Below, piece after piece: positions 41,301 to 50,154 of a stretch of DNA of 64,000 nucleotides. The notes under the pieces were generated by a model. The model made no database searches. It was not told where the DNA came from and saw only the letters and a program-made list of their open reading frames with translations. Where the stretch lies: contig CM048851.1 of NCBI GenBank assembly GCA_026545225.1, forward strand, positions 31,743,956 to 31,807,955. Reading direction: 5' to 3'. The position numbers and the translations under genes were made by a program. Within the stretch, counting starts at the first letter, position 1. Each line of letters starts with the position of its first letter. The stretch is from Cornus controversa. Its lineage: Eukaryota; Streptophyta; Magnoliopsida; Cornales; Cornaceae.

Positions 41301-44300
41301 TTTAAAATGAGTGAATTACGGATTTTCAAAGTTTAAAGAAAAAATATATATATATGAATAAAATAAACCGGACCCGGTAACGGTTCAGTCATGGCATTAG
41401 CTGTCTTTAAAAGAAAGCACTCAAATAGAACAATATTGTATATCAAATAAAATGAAGAAGAAAAGAGAGAATTCCCAAAATACGGTATAATTATAGGAAC
41501 GAGGAAGGCACACAATCAGTTTAGTACCTGAATTTGGCCTAGGTCAGAATCGATTTATGAGAATGGATTACATACAAGCAATTCAAGACATAACTACAGA
41601 TAACCATACCCATATCATGCTTTCTCCACATGTATCCAAGTGTTTACCGAAGTTTGAAATCATTTAATCATTACGATGAAACGGGACGAGCGTCTTATAA
41701 AGGTTTGTTTAATCATAATATGCAGACATGTGAAAATGTAAGAAAAGACGCGTAGGCAAGTGATATGCATATATATCAGCAAAAGATACTATAGAAGCTT
41801 AAGAGCAAGTTAATCTGCAAGTGTTGTTAAATGGTACCTTTGACCTGCACTTATTCATGATATCAATGAATTCATTTCTTCCTACTCCTGTAAGCCGCAA
41901 GGCATCCGCTGCACTAAAATTTGGGATGCTGTCATACGGTTGCTCTGCAGATAAAAAGGATGTATGCAAATGATAAGAAACCATTAAAAGTTGCATAAAA
42001 TACTGACATATCACAACCCAATGAATGTTAAAGGCATTAACAACAAACCATAAATAGCTAAACGGGAGTAAGCTATCAAACAGAGAATGTGATTTGGACA
42101 ACTTGATTAACGATACTAGTGTAGAATCTAAGCACAAGAATTCAACTTAAGGAGATGGTAGCCAATTGAGGAGGACGAAAAAGTCTAATTTCAGTCACAT
42201 GTATCAGTTAGTCATTTCTGTGCTCAAAGTTTAAGTTGGAACGCAACAGGGCATACGCCACCAGGCACAGATCATGTGACATATAGGCTAGAGTATCATG
42301 AATGTAGAAATATAACTCAATCCTGGTTTTCCTCGTATTTAAAGAATTAAAAACTGACTAAAGACTAACTCGTAAGGATATTAAACAGGTAATCATGATT
42401 CAAATGCACAGGTCATCGATGGTTGCATGTTGAACAAGGAGGACATCAAGAGGGGTATTGTCTCTTTCTACCAACAGTTGTACTCAGAATCCAGTAGCTG
42501 GAGACCTTTGCTTAATGGGTTGGAGTTTTAACAGTATTTCAGTGGAGGATAGGGATTGGTTAGAGAGACCGTTTGAGGAGGAGGAGGTGGAGGTTGCTTT
42601 GAAGAATTGTGATGGGGATAAGGCTCCGGGGCCGGACGAGTTCACTTTGACTTTTTTCCTGTAAAACTCAAAGTGTTGTTAAGGTGAGGTTATGGAGGTT
42701 TGCCGAGCTTTCCATTTGCAAGAACAGTTTGAAAAGAGTTTCAATGTTTCTTATCCCTAAGAAGGGTGGCACCATCAAGGCCAAGGATTTCAGGCCGATT
42801 AGTTTGGTGGATAGTATGTACAAGATCATTGCCAAAGTCCTTGCTATTTGGTTGACGCAGGTTATCAATGGAGTGATTTCGGACTCTCAGAACACATTTT
42901 TTGGCGAGCGGCAAATTCTGGATTCGACTTTGATAGTCAATGAGTCATGAGTGAGTTGATTCCAGACTTAGTTTGGGGGAGCTGAGAATTGTGTGTAAGC
43001 TGGATATTAAGAAGGCGTATGATCTTTTGAATTGGAATTTTCTGATTTGTGTTGGAGAGGATGGGGTATGGAGGGAAGTGGAGAAGGAGGTTGATGAGGA
43101 GGGCGGAAGAGCGGGGATTTATTCAGGATTTTAGAGTGGGCAGGAGAGAGGGGGAGCAATTAGAGATTACTCACCTCCTCTTTGCCAATGATACCATTGT
43201 GTTTTGTGATGCGGAGGTGGAACAGCTGAGATACCTGAGGTGTGTATTGATTTGTTTTCAGGCTGTTTCAGGTTTGAAGAACAATATAGGAAAGAGTGAG
43301 ATTGTGCCAGTGGGGGGAGGTTGGAGATATTGATGTTTTAGCAGATATTCTTGGTTGTGGCATTGGCTCTTTTCCGGTTACTTATTTGGGTTTGCCGTTG
43401 GGGGATCGATCGAGGAGTTCTATTTGGGAGCCGGTGGTTGAGCGCTTTGAGAGAAGGCTTACCGGGTGGAAGAGAGTATCTCTCGAAAGGGGGTCGTCTT
43501 ACACTAATGAAGAGTACTCTTTCTAGTCTCCCAACATACTTTGTCTCTTTTCCATATGCTTTCTAGTGTTGTTAGGAGGCTTGACAAGCTTCGAAGGGAC
43601 TTTTATGGGGAGAGATGGGTGACGAGTTCAAATATCACTTAGTTAGGTGGGGGAGGAGGAAGGCAGCTGGGTTTCAAAGGAGGTTCAGGTTTCGTCTGGG
43701 GTGGATGTTTGGAAGCTCATTCGTAGGATTTGGGATGAGTTTTCCAAACACATTCATTTCAGGGTGAGGAGTGGGAGGTTTGTCCGGTTGTGGGTGGACC
43801 ATTGGTGTGGGGAGAGATCGCTTGCATGCCAGTTTTCCTGCTTGTTCAGGATTGCCTTGAACAAGCAGGTTCTAGTGGCTGACTGATATCGTCTTGATAG
43901 CAGATCAAGGACTTGGGATGTGTAGTTTGAGATGAATTTTCATGAATGAGAGCTGGGGAAGATTTCAGATTTTCTGGCTTTGTTGTAGAGTCAAGATGTG
44001 GAAGGTTTTGGGTCTGATGAGTTGGTTTGGATGGGTTCGCAGAATTGGCTTATTGCGCAGATTCTATCGGTGCCTTTTGGGAGGAAGAAGCATCTCTTTT
44101 CCTTGGAAGGCTGTTTGGAAGTCGAAAGTCCCCCTTAAAGGTGGCTTTCTTTGCTTGGACAGCTGTGCTCGGGAGGATTCTAGCTATTGATAATTTAGGA
44201 GGTGGCGACAGATTATTGTGAATTGTTGTTGTATGTGCAAAAGCAGTGAGGAGTCGGAGAATCTTCTTTTGCACTGCTCAATGGCACGTGATGTCTGAGT

Positions 44301-47224
44301 TATGTTCTTTTCTATTTTTGGAGTACGTTGCATTCTTTCTAGTTCCGCAGAGGAGATAATCAAGACTTGGAGAGGTTGTACATTGGGCAGCCAGGTTTGA
44401 GATGCTTGGTGGGCTACGCCTCTTTGTTTATGGTGGGGGTTGTGGCGAGAGAGGTCTTTTAGTGGGGAGGAATCTCCTATTTGGTATCTCAAATTCAATA
44501 TATTGACTTCTTTATTTTTTGGGGTTAATGGGCGTAATTGTACATCCGTGGTGGACTTTTTTTGATTTTGTAGTTAGCTTGACAGTATATTTGTTCTTCT
44601 TTGCTTTGTTCTTTTGGTGTGCTTTCCTCTTGAGTGTTTTTTAATGAAATTTACTAATCAAAGAAAAAAGTTTAGTCTTCCAAACAATCAGTGCTTGAAT
44701 ATTGATTCAACAACCTTATTCCAGAAAATGCGCAGCAATACATCTTGTACCATGTTTCAAGTGTTTTGCACACAAATCCTTTATTAGATTATATCCGCAA
44801 ATATAGCTTCCATGAGGATAATTTAAAACAAACATACAAGCCAGCTGAAGAGCAGCTATCATAAAGATGGCATGCTAAACCATGTCCAATATTCATCATA
44901 AAAAAATAACCAAGTACCATTTTTCATGACTTCAAATATCATATCGCAATAATATCTGAAAGGCGAAACCCTCATCACACGGCAAATATACTCTGCAAGG
45001 TGATAGGGAAACAGCTGCAAACAAAAACATTTAAGAAAGTTACATGAATTCTAAGATAAAAGAATAGAATATAACAACAGGATCTGAACACTGTAGTTAC
45101 CTACTAATTTTATAATTTATAATAGGAACAGTGAGGTTAAAGGGAAGTTTTTTGCATGAATGTTTTCTAGCATAGAATCTTAAAAAGTATACCAACAATT
45201 TAGGGGGAAAAAAGAAAGTATACCAATAGAGATCATAGGGAAACCATTCAAAAAGCCAGCGTCCATGATTGACAACATGCAATCATTTCTTCCAAAAGTT
45301 CAATATTACAAATTTCCAGAGAAATATACGCAGCCACTTTCTTTTCAAGAAGTAAAAGACAGCAGGGAGGATATGTATGTTGGAACATTAAGCCCCACAA
45401 AGCTTTTAATGCACAATTTCATAATTAACATAAAACAAATTCATAAGGTTGTAGCAGCGTGAATTCTGGATGGTGAATAGAAAAAGAAAAGAGTTTATAT
45501 CTGATATACGCACCGCTAAATTTTTTCGCAAATAGCGCATCATGTCTTCATAATATTCACCTTCTTTGCATACTTTGCGAGCAAAACAAGTGTTCCATTG
45601 GAGCCTTTTCTTTATGCAATGTTCAATTATCCTGCATAAAGAATGGTGAGTATAAGAAAATGTAAAATCATAAGTGAACAACAGAGTTCAATCAAATGAA
45701 ATTCGAGCACTGTAAATTAAACGATAATGAGATCAACTAAAAATTAGGTGCCTATCACACCTGGCTCTCGATCACACATATTTTCAAGAATTAAACTGTC
45801 TATTGCATCTACATGTATGCTTATCAAGTTAGTCCAAAACCTTAAAGAACTAGCATTTATATTCCCTATTCTGGCCTTGAGCCAAAAAGCAAAAATTGCC
45901 ACCAAGCAAATGGATTCAAAAGGTTTAAAAATGGCATTTGCTTATCAACTACAAAAACTGTTTTTCATCAATACAGCATTGATTTATCAAAATTCCTTGG
46001 GCAAATCCATTAATTAGTGTTTCTTTTACCAGATAGCGCTGCATGAGTCCTGTACATAACATGAAACCACCAAGCAAATGAATCTCATGCAGTACCTTCA
46101 CCTATAAATCCAAGATTGATTATCATATGTACAATTTATTTGGCATTGGAACTCTTTCTGAGTAAGTTATGCATTGATCTGTGAAACCAAATCTGCGAAA
46201 AAAATGGCATAGGCCATCCCAGGACTGCTAAGAGGAATAGATTGAGTGCAAACCTAGTCTTAGGCACCTAGCCTCTTTTTTTTCAGGTAAGTAGGCACTT
46301 AGGCAGTATTATGCTAGGTACTTCCTTTATAAGTTATTTTTACAAAACATGAAATAAGTTCTGCAGTAATTGGGATAATTTCAATAAAGAAATTAAATGC
46401 ACATGTTTTAGTTAGTTGGAGAACTGTTTAGGTAAGTGTCAATTTGTCATTGCAAACATGGCATGGAGGAATAAAAAAATAATGCAAAGAAGGAGAAACA
46501 AAATAAAAAACAACTTTCACACCAAGCTTTAAGTTTTAGGAAGTACTCGCTCTACTACTCTCAATTTTGATTTGATGTTATGTACTGATATTTGTAATGG
46601 ATCAAGAGTTTTGTAGAAATTCCCATGATGAAATTTCCCTGTGACAGAAGCTGAATAAGACCATCAAATTTTACAATTGGGAGTTGTTCTATATCGCTAT
46701 ATGTTCTGTGAGGTGGATCTACTTTATATGTATTTAATTTTTTTCTATACTGAGAAATATATGAAAATTCTAAATAATAATAATAGCATTAATGAATAGG
46801 TTAAAATTGGGTGGAAATTCAGAGGTCAAACCCATGAGTAATGCTTAGCCTTCATGGGTGAATGACATCATGTTTTCATATCTGATTTATAAGCTTTACA
46901 GTGAGAGAAAGCAAACCACGCCCCTTTAGTTCAAGGTAAATATATTGATGCAAGCAGCCAATTCCAGTATTCTAGAATCTAAACTTGAGCAAAATTTACA
47001 TCATTTTAGCTTCAACAAGTTCAAAGTAAATAGCATCAGAACGAGCTATCTTATGCTTACCTTTTCCAGTACCTCATATAATAAGAGAGAACTAACCTTC
47101 TATGCCATTCTTCTTTAGAATTCAAAGTCGCTTGAAGCCTCTTAGGGAGACTATCCCAAGGGCATTCTTCCTTGATTGCTTTCAATATCAACTGTTCCTC
47201 AATAGTTGCCGGAACGTGCAGCAT
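11774..47224 (-). CDS. FAM91: FAM91-family protein, 10 coding exons, 1010 aa
   Basis: Exons on the minus strand: 47224-47097, 45631-45514, 45014-44918, 41944-41838, 28399-28277, 28051-27898, 27078-27018, 26916-26534, 23150-21536, 12020-11774. All junctions are GT-AG, all phases agree, and the sum is 3033 nt (1010 aa plus TAG) without an internal stop. This is close to the length I recall for plant FAM91 proteins (about 1000 aa). The start [11 protein letters not shown], the block [45 protein letters not shown] and the C-terminal [11 protein letters not shown] are family hallmarks. The N-terminal FAM91_N region covers roughly residues 1-320, and FAM91_C follows. Human FAM91A1 acts at the trans-Golgi network with TBC1D23 and WDR11 in capturing endosome-derived vesicles. 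A similar trafficking role in plants is inference. Introns 3, 4, 8 and 9 (3.0, 13.4, 3.4 and 9.5 kb) are TE-loaded. Confidence 0.93.
12041..12930. other. FAM91 intron 9, left part
   Basis: AT-rich intronic DNA with no gene or bounded repeat that I can define. It runs up to the target site of the hAT-like MITE at 12938. Confidence 0.35.
12938..13164. mobile_element. hAT-like MITE, 227 bp
   Basis: The terminal inverted repeats are CTATGTTACGTGGACTC and GAGTCCATGTAACATAG (one mismatch in 17). Flanking 8 bp GCAACAAC (12930-12937) and GCAGCAAC (13165-13172) match at 7 of 8, the duplication size of hAT elements. The interior repeats 'gtacccg.gtcc' and 'gacacatcca' motifs. It lies in FAM91 intron 9. 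There is no coding capacity. Confidence 0.8.
13274..13522 (+). mobile_element. SMART/TRIM element with two 73 bp LTRs
   Basis: LTR1 (13274-13346) and LTR2 (13450-13522) are both 73 bp, starting TGTTGAAGGATTTATATATT and ending GGTTAACA or AGTTAACA. TGGTATCAAAGCC follows LTR1 directly (13347-13359), an initiator tRNA-Met primer site with one change. A purine tract GAGGGGACG precedes LTR2. Flanks CTGTA and GTGTA form a 5 bp duplication with one mismatch. At 249 bp it is among the smallest kinds of LTR retrotransposon and is plainly mobilised in trans. It lies in FAM91 intron 9, antisense to the gene. Confidence 0.88.
14149..18414 (+). mobile_element. Solo LTR (about 2.6 kb LTR plus nested MULE)
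   Basis: Starts TGTAATATCATGAG and ends GGGCGTGACA, with flanks GAGAC (14144-14148) and GAGAT (18415-18419), a 5 bp duplication with one mismatch. The 3' part has the 'gagctcaccctgtctttacaaaac' type and 'ttttcagg' seen in other gypsy LTRs. No gag or pol lies inside, so it is read as a solo LTR left by LTR-LTR recombination. Internal duplications are present, including a 59 bp tandem at about 17475-17590. A 1688 bp MULE-type insertion at 15405 accounts for part of the length. It is antisense to FAM91. Confidence 0.72.
15405..17092. mobile_element. Non-autonomous MULE-type element, 1688 bp, 9 bp TSD
   Basis: Long inverted ends begin GGGTAAATAGCACTGACC (left) and GGGTAAATTACATTGAAC (right end, minus strand). 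They share TGAGGTTTGGCTTAATTACAG and further sequence for about 90 bp. Flanks are perfect 9 bp repeats TTTAAAATT at 15396-15404 and 17093-17101. A second, unfilled copy of the target region lies at about 17290-17320. The interior has (TA)n tracts (16447-16462, 16733-16754), CA-rich and purine-rich runs and no transposase. It is inserted into the solo LTR in FAM91 intron 9. Confidence 0.9.
18420..19809. other. FAM91 intron 9, middle stretch
   Basis: No open frame, RNA gene or bounded repeat is supported. The base composition is less AT-extreme than the surrounding LTR DNA, so it may be original intron sequence. Confidence 0.3.
19819..20234. mobile_element. MULE-type MITE, 416 bp
   Basis: The inverted ends share CACCTCCCCTGTAAATAGGC and TAAATAA..AGACCTCCC(C/T)TGTGTT for about 90 bp. 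Flanks are TAAAAAAAA on both sides (19810-19818 and 20235-20243), a 9 bp duplication, though A-rich. The 'acctcccctg' motif recurs as in the 1688 bp MULE at 15405, so the two belong to related families. It lies in FAM91 intron 9 and is non-coding. Confidence 0.8.
20244..21535. other. FAM91 intron 9, part next to exon 9
   Basis: Contains a (CT)n microsatellite at about 20341-20381 and A-rich tracts near 20736 and 21347-21363. No gene is supported. Confidence 0.35.
21536..23150 (-). CDS. FAM91: FAM91 exon 9 (large C-terminal exon)
   Basis: This is the longest exon (1615 nt, residues 391-928). The true start of the exon is the acceptor 'tcttttgcag' before GC-TTG-AAA. The Met codons further upstream are intronic. 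It holds [16 protein letters not shown], a low-complexity Ser-rich stretch (about residues 500-570) and the conserved [19 protein letters not shown]...[11 protein letters not shown] segment. It ends at CTA-AG|GTGTGT. Without splicing it would read on briefly to a stop at 21526. Confidence 0.92.
23151..24743. other. FAM91 intron 8, part next to exon 9
   Basis: Plain intronic DNA between the exon 9 acceptor and the inverted-repeat element at 24752. Short open frames are without family resemblance. Confidence 0.4.
24752..25398. mobile_element. Inverted-repeat transposon, 647 bp, hAT-like
   Basis: The ends read AAGAAGCATGGAGAC and, inverted at the right, AAGAAGCATGGACAC, followed by GACACG-rich sequence in both arms. 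Flanks AGTCAACT and AGCCAATT (8 bp) match at 6 of 8, both differences being C/T, which fits an old hAT-type duplication. The right arm (about 25160-25290) holds a minisatellite-like series of 'gtgtcggccaagtgtc' variants. It lies in FAM91 intron 8 and has no transposase. Confidence 0.65.
25407..26533. other. FAM91 intron 8, part next to exon 8
   Basis: AT-rich intronic sequence without a supported feature. Confidence 0.35.
29050..30400 (+). pseudogene. LINE remnant, RTE-like (endonuclease and early RT)
   Basis: The fragmentary frames show the endonuclease-type motif [13 protein letters not shown] (about 29183-29222), a later SQIDFF..K segment (near 29418) and RT pieces such as VIEQRLRQE...NQFIFM and GRSTMEVIH (near 30220-30310). 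Multiple stops and frame changes are present. Within it a 47-48 bp unit (agatgatacatggtgga...) is repeated three times from 29231. It is antisense to FAM91 in intron 4. No 3' tail or target duplication was identified. Confidence 0.75.
29231..29372 (+). repeat. Tandem repeat, 47-48 bp x 3, within the LINE
   Basis: Copies begin 'agatgatacatggtggacac' at 29231, 29279 and 29326. The third is only partly preserved. They were expanded after the LINE lost function. Confidence 0.8.
30401..31800. other. FAM91 intron 4, unassigned stretch
   Basis: A-rich and T-rich sequence with an (ATA)n-type tract near 31710-31725. No gene or bounded repeat is supported. Confidence 0.3.
31802..32935 (-). mobile_element. 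Gypsy LTR 3' portion, minus orientation
   Basis: On the minus strand the sequence runs from 'aagctcaccccttaaacatt' plus 'tcagg' (near 32915-32895) to CGGAGCGTGATA near 31802. This is the same arrangement as the 3' part of the solo LTR at 14149-18414, which ends GGGCGTGACA. The left part of this LTR is missing, and the right side abuts the gypsy pol remnant at about 32940. Confidence 0.5.
34573..34906 (+). repeat. Tandem duplication, 167 bp x 2, in gypsy RNase H
   Basis: The segment starting 'ggcttgtgagcttgccttta' at 34573 is repeated at 34740, and both copies run to 'tctaggt'. It duplicates the start of the RNase H region inside the dead element. Confidence 0.85.
35123..35833. mobile_element. 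hAT-type non-autonomous element rich in GGAACC repeats, 711 bp
   Basis: The ends TAGGGGTGCAC and GTGCACCCCTA are perfect 11 bp inverted repeats, flanked by identical 8 bp TTTGCAGT (35115-35122 and 35834-35841). This is the signature of hAT elements. Both arms consist of GGAACCG/CGGTTCC units in opposite orientation, and the centre (35350-35640) is nearly pure TA. It interrupts the gypsy pol between RNase H and integrase. No transposase is present. Families with this TAGGGGTG end and GGTTCC-rich arms occur in many plants. Confidence 0.92.
37487..39879 (+). mobile_element. 3' LTR of the intron-4 gypsy element
   Basis: Starts TGTCATGACCGAACCG directly after the purine tract at 37474-37485. It includes a CT-rich promoter-like run (about 38320-38365). 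A 527 bp internal tandem duplication (38711 and 39238) makes it unusually long. The right end was not fixed: the sequence runs into an inverted copy of the same LTR at about 39880. Confidence 0.75.
38711..39765 (+). repeat. Tandem duplication, about 527 bp x 2, within the LTR
   Basis: The unit starts 'tatgtg(a/g)aggatgggatta' at 38711 and 39238 and ends in 'ttcgaattgcata'. The copies differ by scattered single changes, so the duplication is not very recent. Confidence 0.88.
39880..41396 (-). mobile_element. Inverted partial LTR copy
   Basis: Read on the minus strand from 41396, it begins TGCCATGACTGAACCG and matches the forward LTR from 37487 for about 1.5 kb. It stops near the forward position 38993, within 'tttggatgatg'. 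The copy lacks the rest of the LTR and any pol sequence. Together with the forward LTR it makes a large inverted repeat with a spacer of about 0.9 kb, only about 440 bp from FAM91 exon 4. Confidence 0.85.
42416..44652 (+). pseudogene. LINE (L1-type) remnant, 5'-truncated
   Basis: Pieces of L1-type ORF2 in order: an RT start segment with [10 protein letters not shown] (near 42615-42645), [19 protein letters not shown] (near 42752-42805), a KLDIKKAYD segment (near 43000), the catalytic block as [11 protein letters not shown] (near 43175-43205, usually FADD), YLGLPLGD (near 43382) and a zf-RVT-like C-terminal part (WKSKVPLK, near 44115). Frameshifts and stops are frequent, and a stretch before the FAND block is deleted. 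A short A-rich tail ends near 44652. It lies in FAM91 intron 3, antisense. No target duplication was found. Confidence 0.85.
45632..47096. other. FAM91 intron 1
   Basis: 1465 bp bounded by the exon 1 donor (AGAAG|GTTAGT) and the exon 2 acceptor (tttatgcag|G). It is AT-rich, and no transposon with ends or alternative exon was recognised. Confidence 0.75.
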
Positions 47225-47560
47225 ATTACCGAATCACCCACCCAGTACAATACTGTATAATCCCTAGTCCCTGCAGAAGTGCAACAATTGGAATAAATGA
47301 TCACCGATTAGGAACAATTTGATATAACAACTCCAATCTGATGAAACAAGTTAGATTTATCAATTACACAGTTGAATACTGTTTCTACAATATTGCAAAT
47401 AATCTTCTATTGGAATGTACATAAAGTTTTGGTTAACTCTAACATTTAAACAAACGCATTCTGTCCCTTTCTCGGGAAAATTGATTGTTGGATCGGAAAG
47501 AAAATGTCAGATACAAGGAAACGTGATTGTTTGCAGTCTATGCGCACTTGAAAAACTTAC

Positions 47561-47720
47561 CTGAATTGGCGAGCTATAGCAGATGTGGAAAATGTTGAGT
47601 TGGGATCAAGAAACTAGGGTTGGGACAGTGTTGTTGGAGATCTGAGAGAAACGAAGGGGTTGAATTTTAATTGCAGAGTTGAATTATCGCAGCGGGACCC
47701 ACTATTTTCATTGTTCCTCC
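47561..47720 (-). other. FAM91 non-coding first exon and core promoter area
   Basis: On the minus strand a CT-rich leader (with 'cgtttctctcagatctcc') ends in a strong donor, TTCAG|GTAAGT, with the exon ending at 47561. The next acceptor is cttctgcag before 47270, 46 bases upstream of the ATG at 47224. This gives a 290 bp 5'-UTR intron. The transcription start is not visible, so 47720 is approximate. Confidence 0.65.
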
Positions 47721-48379
47721 GGTCTGGTCGTTACTCGTTGTTAAGCTTGTAATAAGAATTTCGGAAGGAGGAGCTATGGTTAAATAATGGTTCCTGTGCT
47801 CGGTCGGGAATAATCCAGACCCACCCAAATTTGAATGGAGTTGCCCAGTTGAGAGTTTTTCAATAAATAAAAGGGCAAATCTGTAAATAAAAAAAATACT
47901 ATAAAAATTGTTAAAGAACTTCCTTGATGTTGAAATAAGATCCTAATATTTTAGGACAATGTTATTTAGAAGGAGTACTCTAACTGATAAGTCTAACCGA
48001 GTCATTAGCTAAACTTGGATTAAATTTTTCGGTTATGATATAGAATCATTTAAATAAGGATTATCGCTTACCTTGTCGGAGCAATAAAATGACAAAAATA
48101 TATTTACTTAAAAGAAAAATGGGATAAAGTCATCAAATACCCTTACAGTTAAGTATATGCGTATAAAACAACGATTCTTTCATGTGTTCTGTAAGAACGA
48201 GGACTCTAATCAAGCCCTAAGCTAAACTTCGCTTAGACTTTTCGGGTTGAGTTTTTGACTTAAAAATCATTTAAAGAAGGTTTATTTCCTACCTTGCCAA
48301 TGACTGGGCAATAAAATGACAAAAAAGCCTTTATTTAAAAGAAAAAATAGGATAAAGTCATCAAATATCCTTGCAGTGT
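47721..48379. promoter_or_regulatory. FAM91 upstream region
   Basis: Presumed promoter-side DNA of FAM91. It holds two diverged copies of a segment including 'aaaatgacaaaaa' and 'aggataaagtcatcaaatac' (about 48086-48143 and 48312-48372), perhaps an old duplication. No certain TATA box or operator was identified. Confidence 0.35.
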
Positions 48380-48387
48380 ATGTATAT

Positions 48388-48650
48388 AGAACCAGAATCC
48401 TCTCCTATCTCATCTAAATGTGTTAAATTCTCAAATTAATGGTGTTTTAACGTCGCAACACGATGTAAAATATTGCATGATTTGTGTAACTTCAATATAA
48501 ATGTGTTCCATAACCTTTTAAAAGTTATTCCATGGGTGTTGGATTTTGTGATGTAGTTATGTTACATTGTAAGATAACTATATTGCACTGTAATGTAGTT
48601 ATGTTGCACCAGTGCAAAAGATCTCCTAAATAGGAGAGGATCCAGGTTCT
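48388..48650. mobile_element. MITE, 263 bp, 8 bp TSD
   Basis: Inverted ends AGAACCAGAATCCTCTCCTAT and, from the right, AGAACCTGGATCCTCTCCTAT. Flanks are ATGTATAT on both sides (48380-48387 and 48651-48658), which fits a hAT-type duplication, although this is AT-rich and partly tandem sequence. A GATGTAGTTATGTT-type unit repeats inside. It lies upstream of FAM91. Confidence 0.72.
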
Positions 48651-48817
48651 ATGTATATAACTCTTTACGATTTCATATAATATTGCATAGCATTCCACGT
48701 CGTTTTTGACCATTAAAAACCAGTTGTTTTTTAATCAAGAGTAATATTGAAACTCCAAATTGTCCTTTTGTTGTATTATATATACATTATAATATATGTA
48801 TATAATATGTAATCTAT

Positions 48818-48990
48818 CAATAATGATTTATTACTCATTGGTGAGTAAAAAATTCTTTAAAAACCAAACATAGTAAGTGTTGGATATGATATATGTGTAA
48901 AAAATAAAAATTATTAAAAAAAGCATAACAATCATATATAGTGTGGAAGAATTTATTGCTCACTAGGGAGCAAGAGATCATTTTTGTATA
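48818..48990. mobile_element. Small MITE, copy 1 of a two-copy family
   Basis: Inverted ends AATGATTTATTACTCATTGG and, from the right, AATGATCTCTTGCTCCCTAG enclose 'gtgtaaaaaat' and 'caatcatat'. The same layout appears at 49979. The target duplication is not clear. Confidence 0.6.
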
Positions 48991-49977
48991 ATCTATTATT
49001 ATTATATATATATATATTTATATATTTAAATGCAATAAATTTTATGAATATAATATTTGCATTTGCAAAATTTGAAAATATTACACTATGTGTTCTATGA
49101 TATCTATAAATATATATTTTGCAATTATTACACCATAGGTTTTTTTTTTCCTGAATAAATTTTATAATGTCTATAAATATGTAGTTTGTAACTATTACAC
49201 TATAAGGTTTTTTTTGTGGTCTCTTCTCATATCTCATTTTTACATTAACATATGGGCATTTTCATTATTTCATTGTTAAGTTAATGGTAAGGTAATTGAT
49301 TGTTCTTATTTGAACAATTTTCCAAAGTTATGGTAGATAAAGTCTGCTTTTAATGGTCAGAAGATGAATAAAATTATAGGAGGTTACATATGCATAGTTA
49401 ATTGGGGGAGTGTAAGGTGTACAATTTTTATATAGCACCAGAGGAGGGCTGTTGCACTTTATCCTATATATATATATATAATCAAAATGCACTGGACTGA
49501 TAATAACATTGCAACTTGGGTTCAATCTTAATATGTCGATCCAAGTTTGAGCATAATTTAACCTTTAAATCAAAGAGGCTGATATGATGTCAATTCATTT
49601 TATTTTTCTAAGTTGATCTTAAATGACTTGAAAAAAAAAAAACAATCATAGAAATTCAACCTAAAAATATTATCACAATCATTCCAATCATGTACATAAA
49701 TTAATAACTAAACAAAGTGGAAGATGGTGTTCAAAGGTGGATGTACTATTTTTTGCACACCATATTCTATTTTACAGTGCACCATCACGAACCACATAAT
49801 ATGATCCTTGGGTGTGACTGAAATCAGGGAAAGTAGTATAGAGAGAGAAAGAAGAAAGAGAAACAAGACTCGTATAAAAACTTTCACTTCGAGAGAATAG
49901 AGAGATTATAAAATGAAATAAGACAGTATTGAGAGAGAGAAAAAGAGTTGCACACATACACACATATAAATATAGAG
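48991..49977. other. Intergenic AT-rich DNA
   Basis: Holds (TA)n-like tracts near 49000 and 49466-49482 and no gene. Between the two MITE copies nothing else could be bounded. Confidence 0.35.
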
Positions 49978-49978
49978 T

Positions 49979-50154
49979 AATGATCTCTTGCTCCCCAGTA
50001 AGCAAGAAATTTTCTACATACCAAGCACGGTAACCGTTCTATACGATCTAAGTGTAAAAAATGTAACTTTTAAAAATCATTGCAATCATATCCAATAGTT
50101 ACCATACCTGGTGTGAAATAATTTTTTACTCACTGGTGAATAAGAGATCATTTA
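49979..50154. mobile_element. Small MITE, copy 2
   Basis: Ends AATGATCTCTTGCTCCCCAG (left) and, inverted from the right, AATGATCTCTTATTCACCAG. The interior shares 'gtgtaaaaaatg' and 'caatcatatcc' with copy 1 at 48818. Confidence 0.62.
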
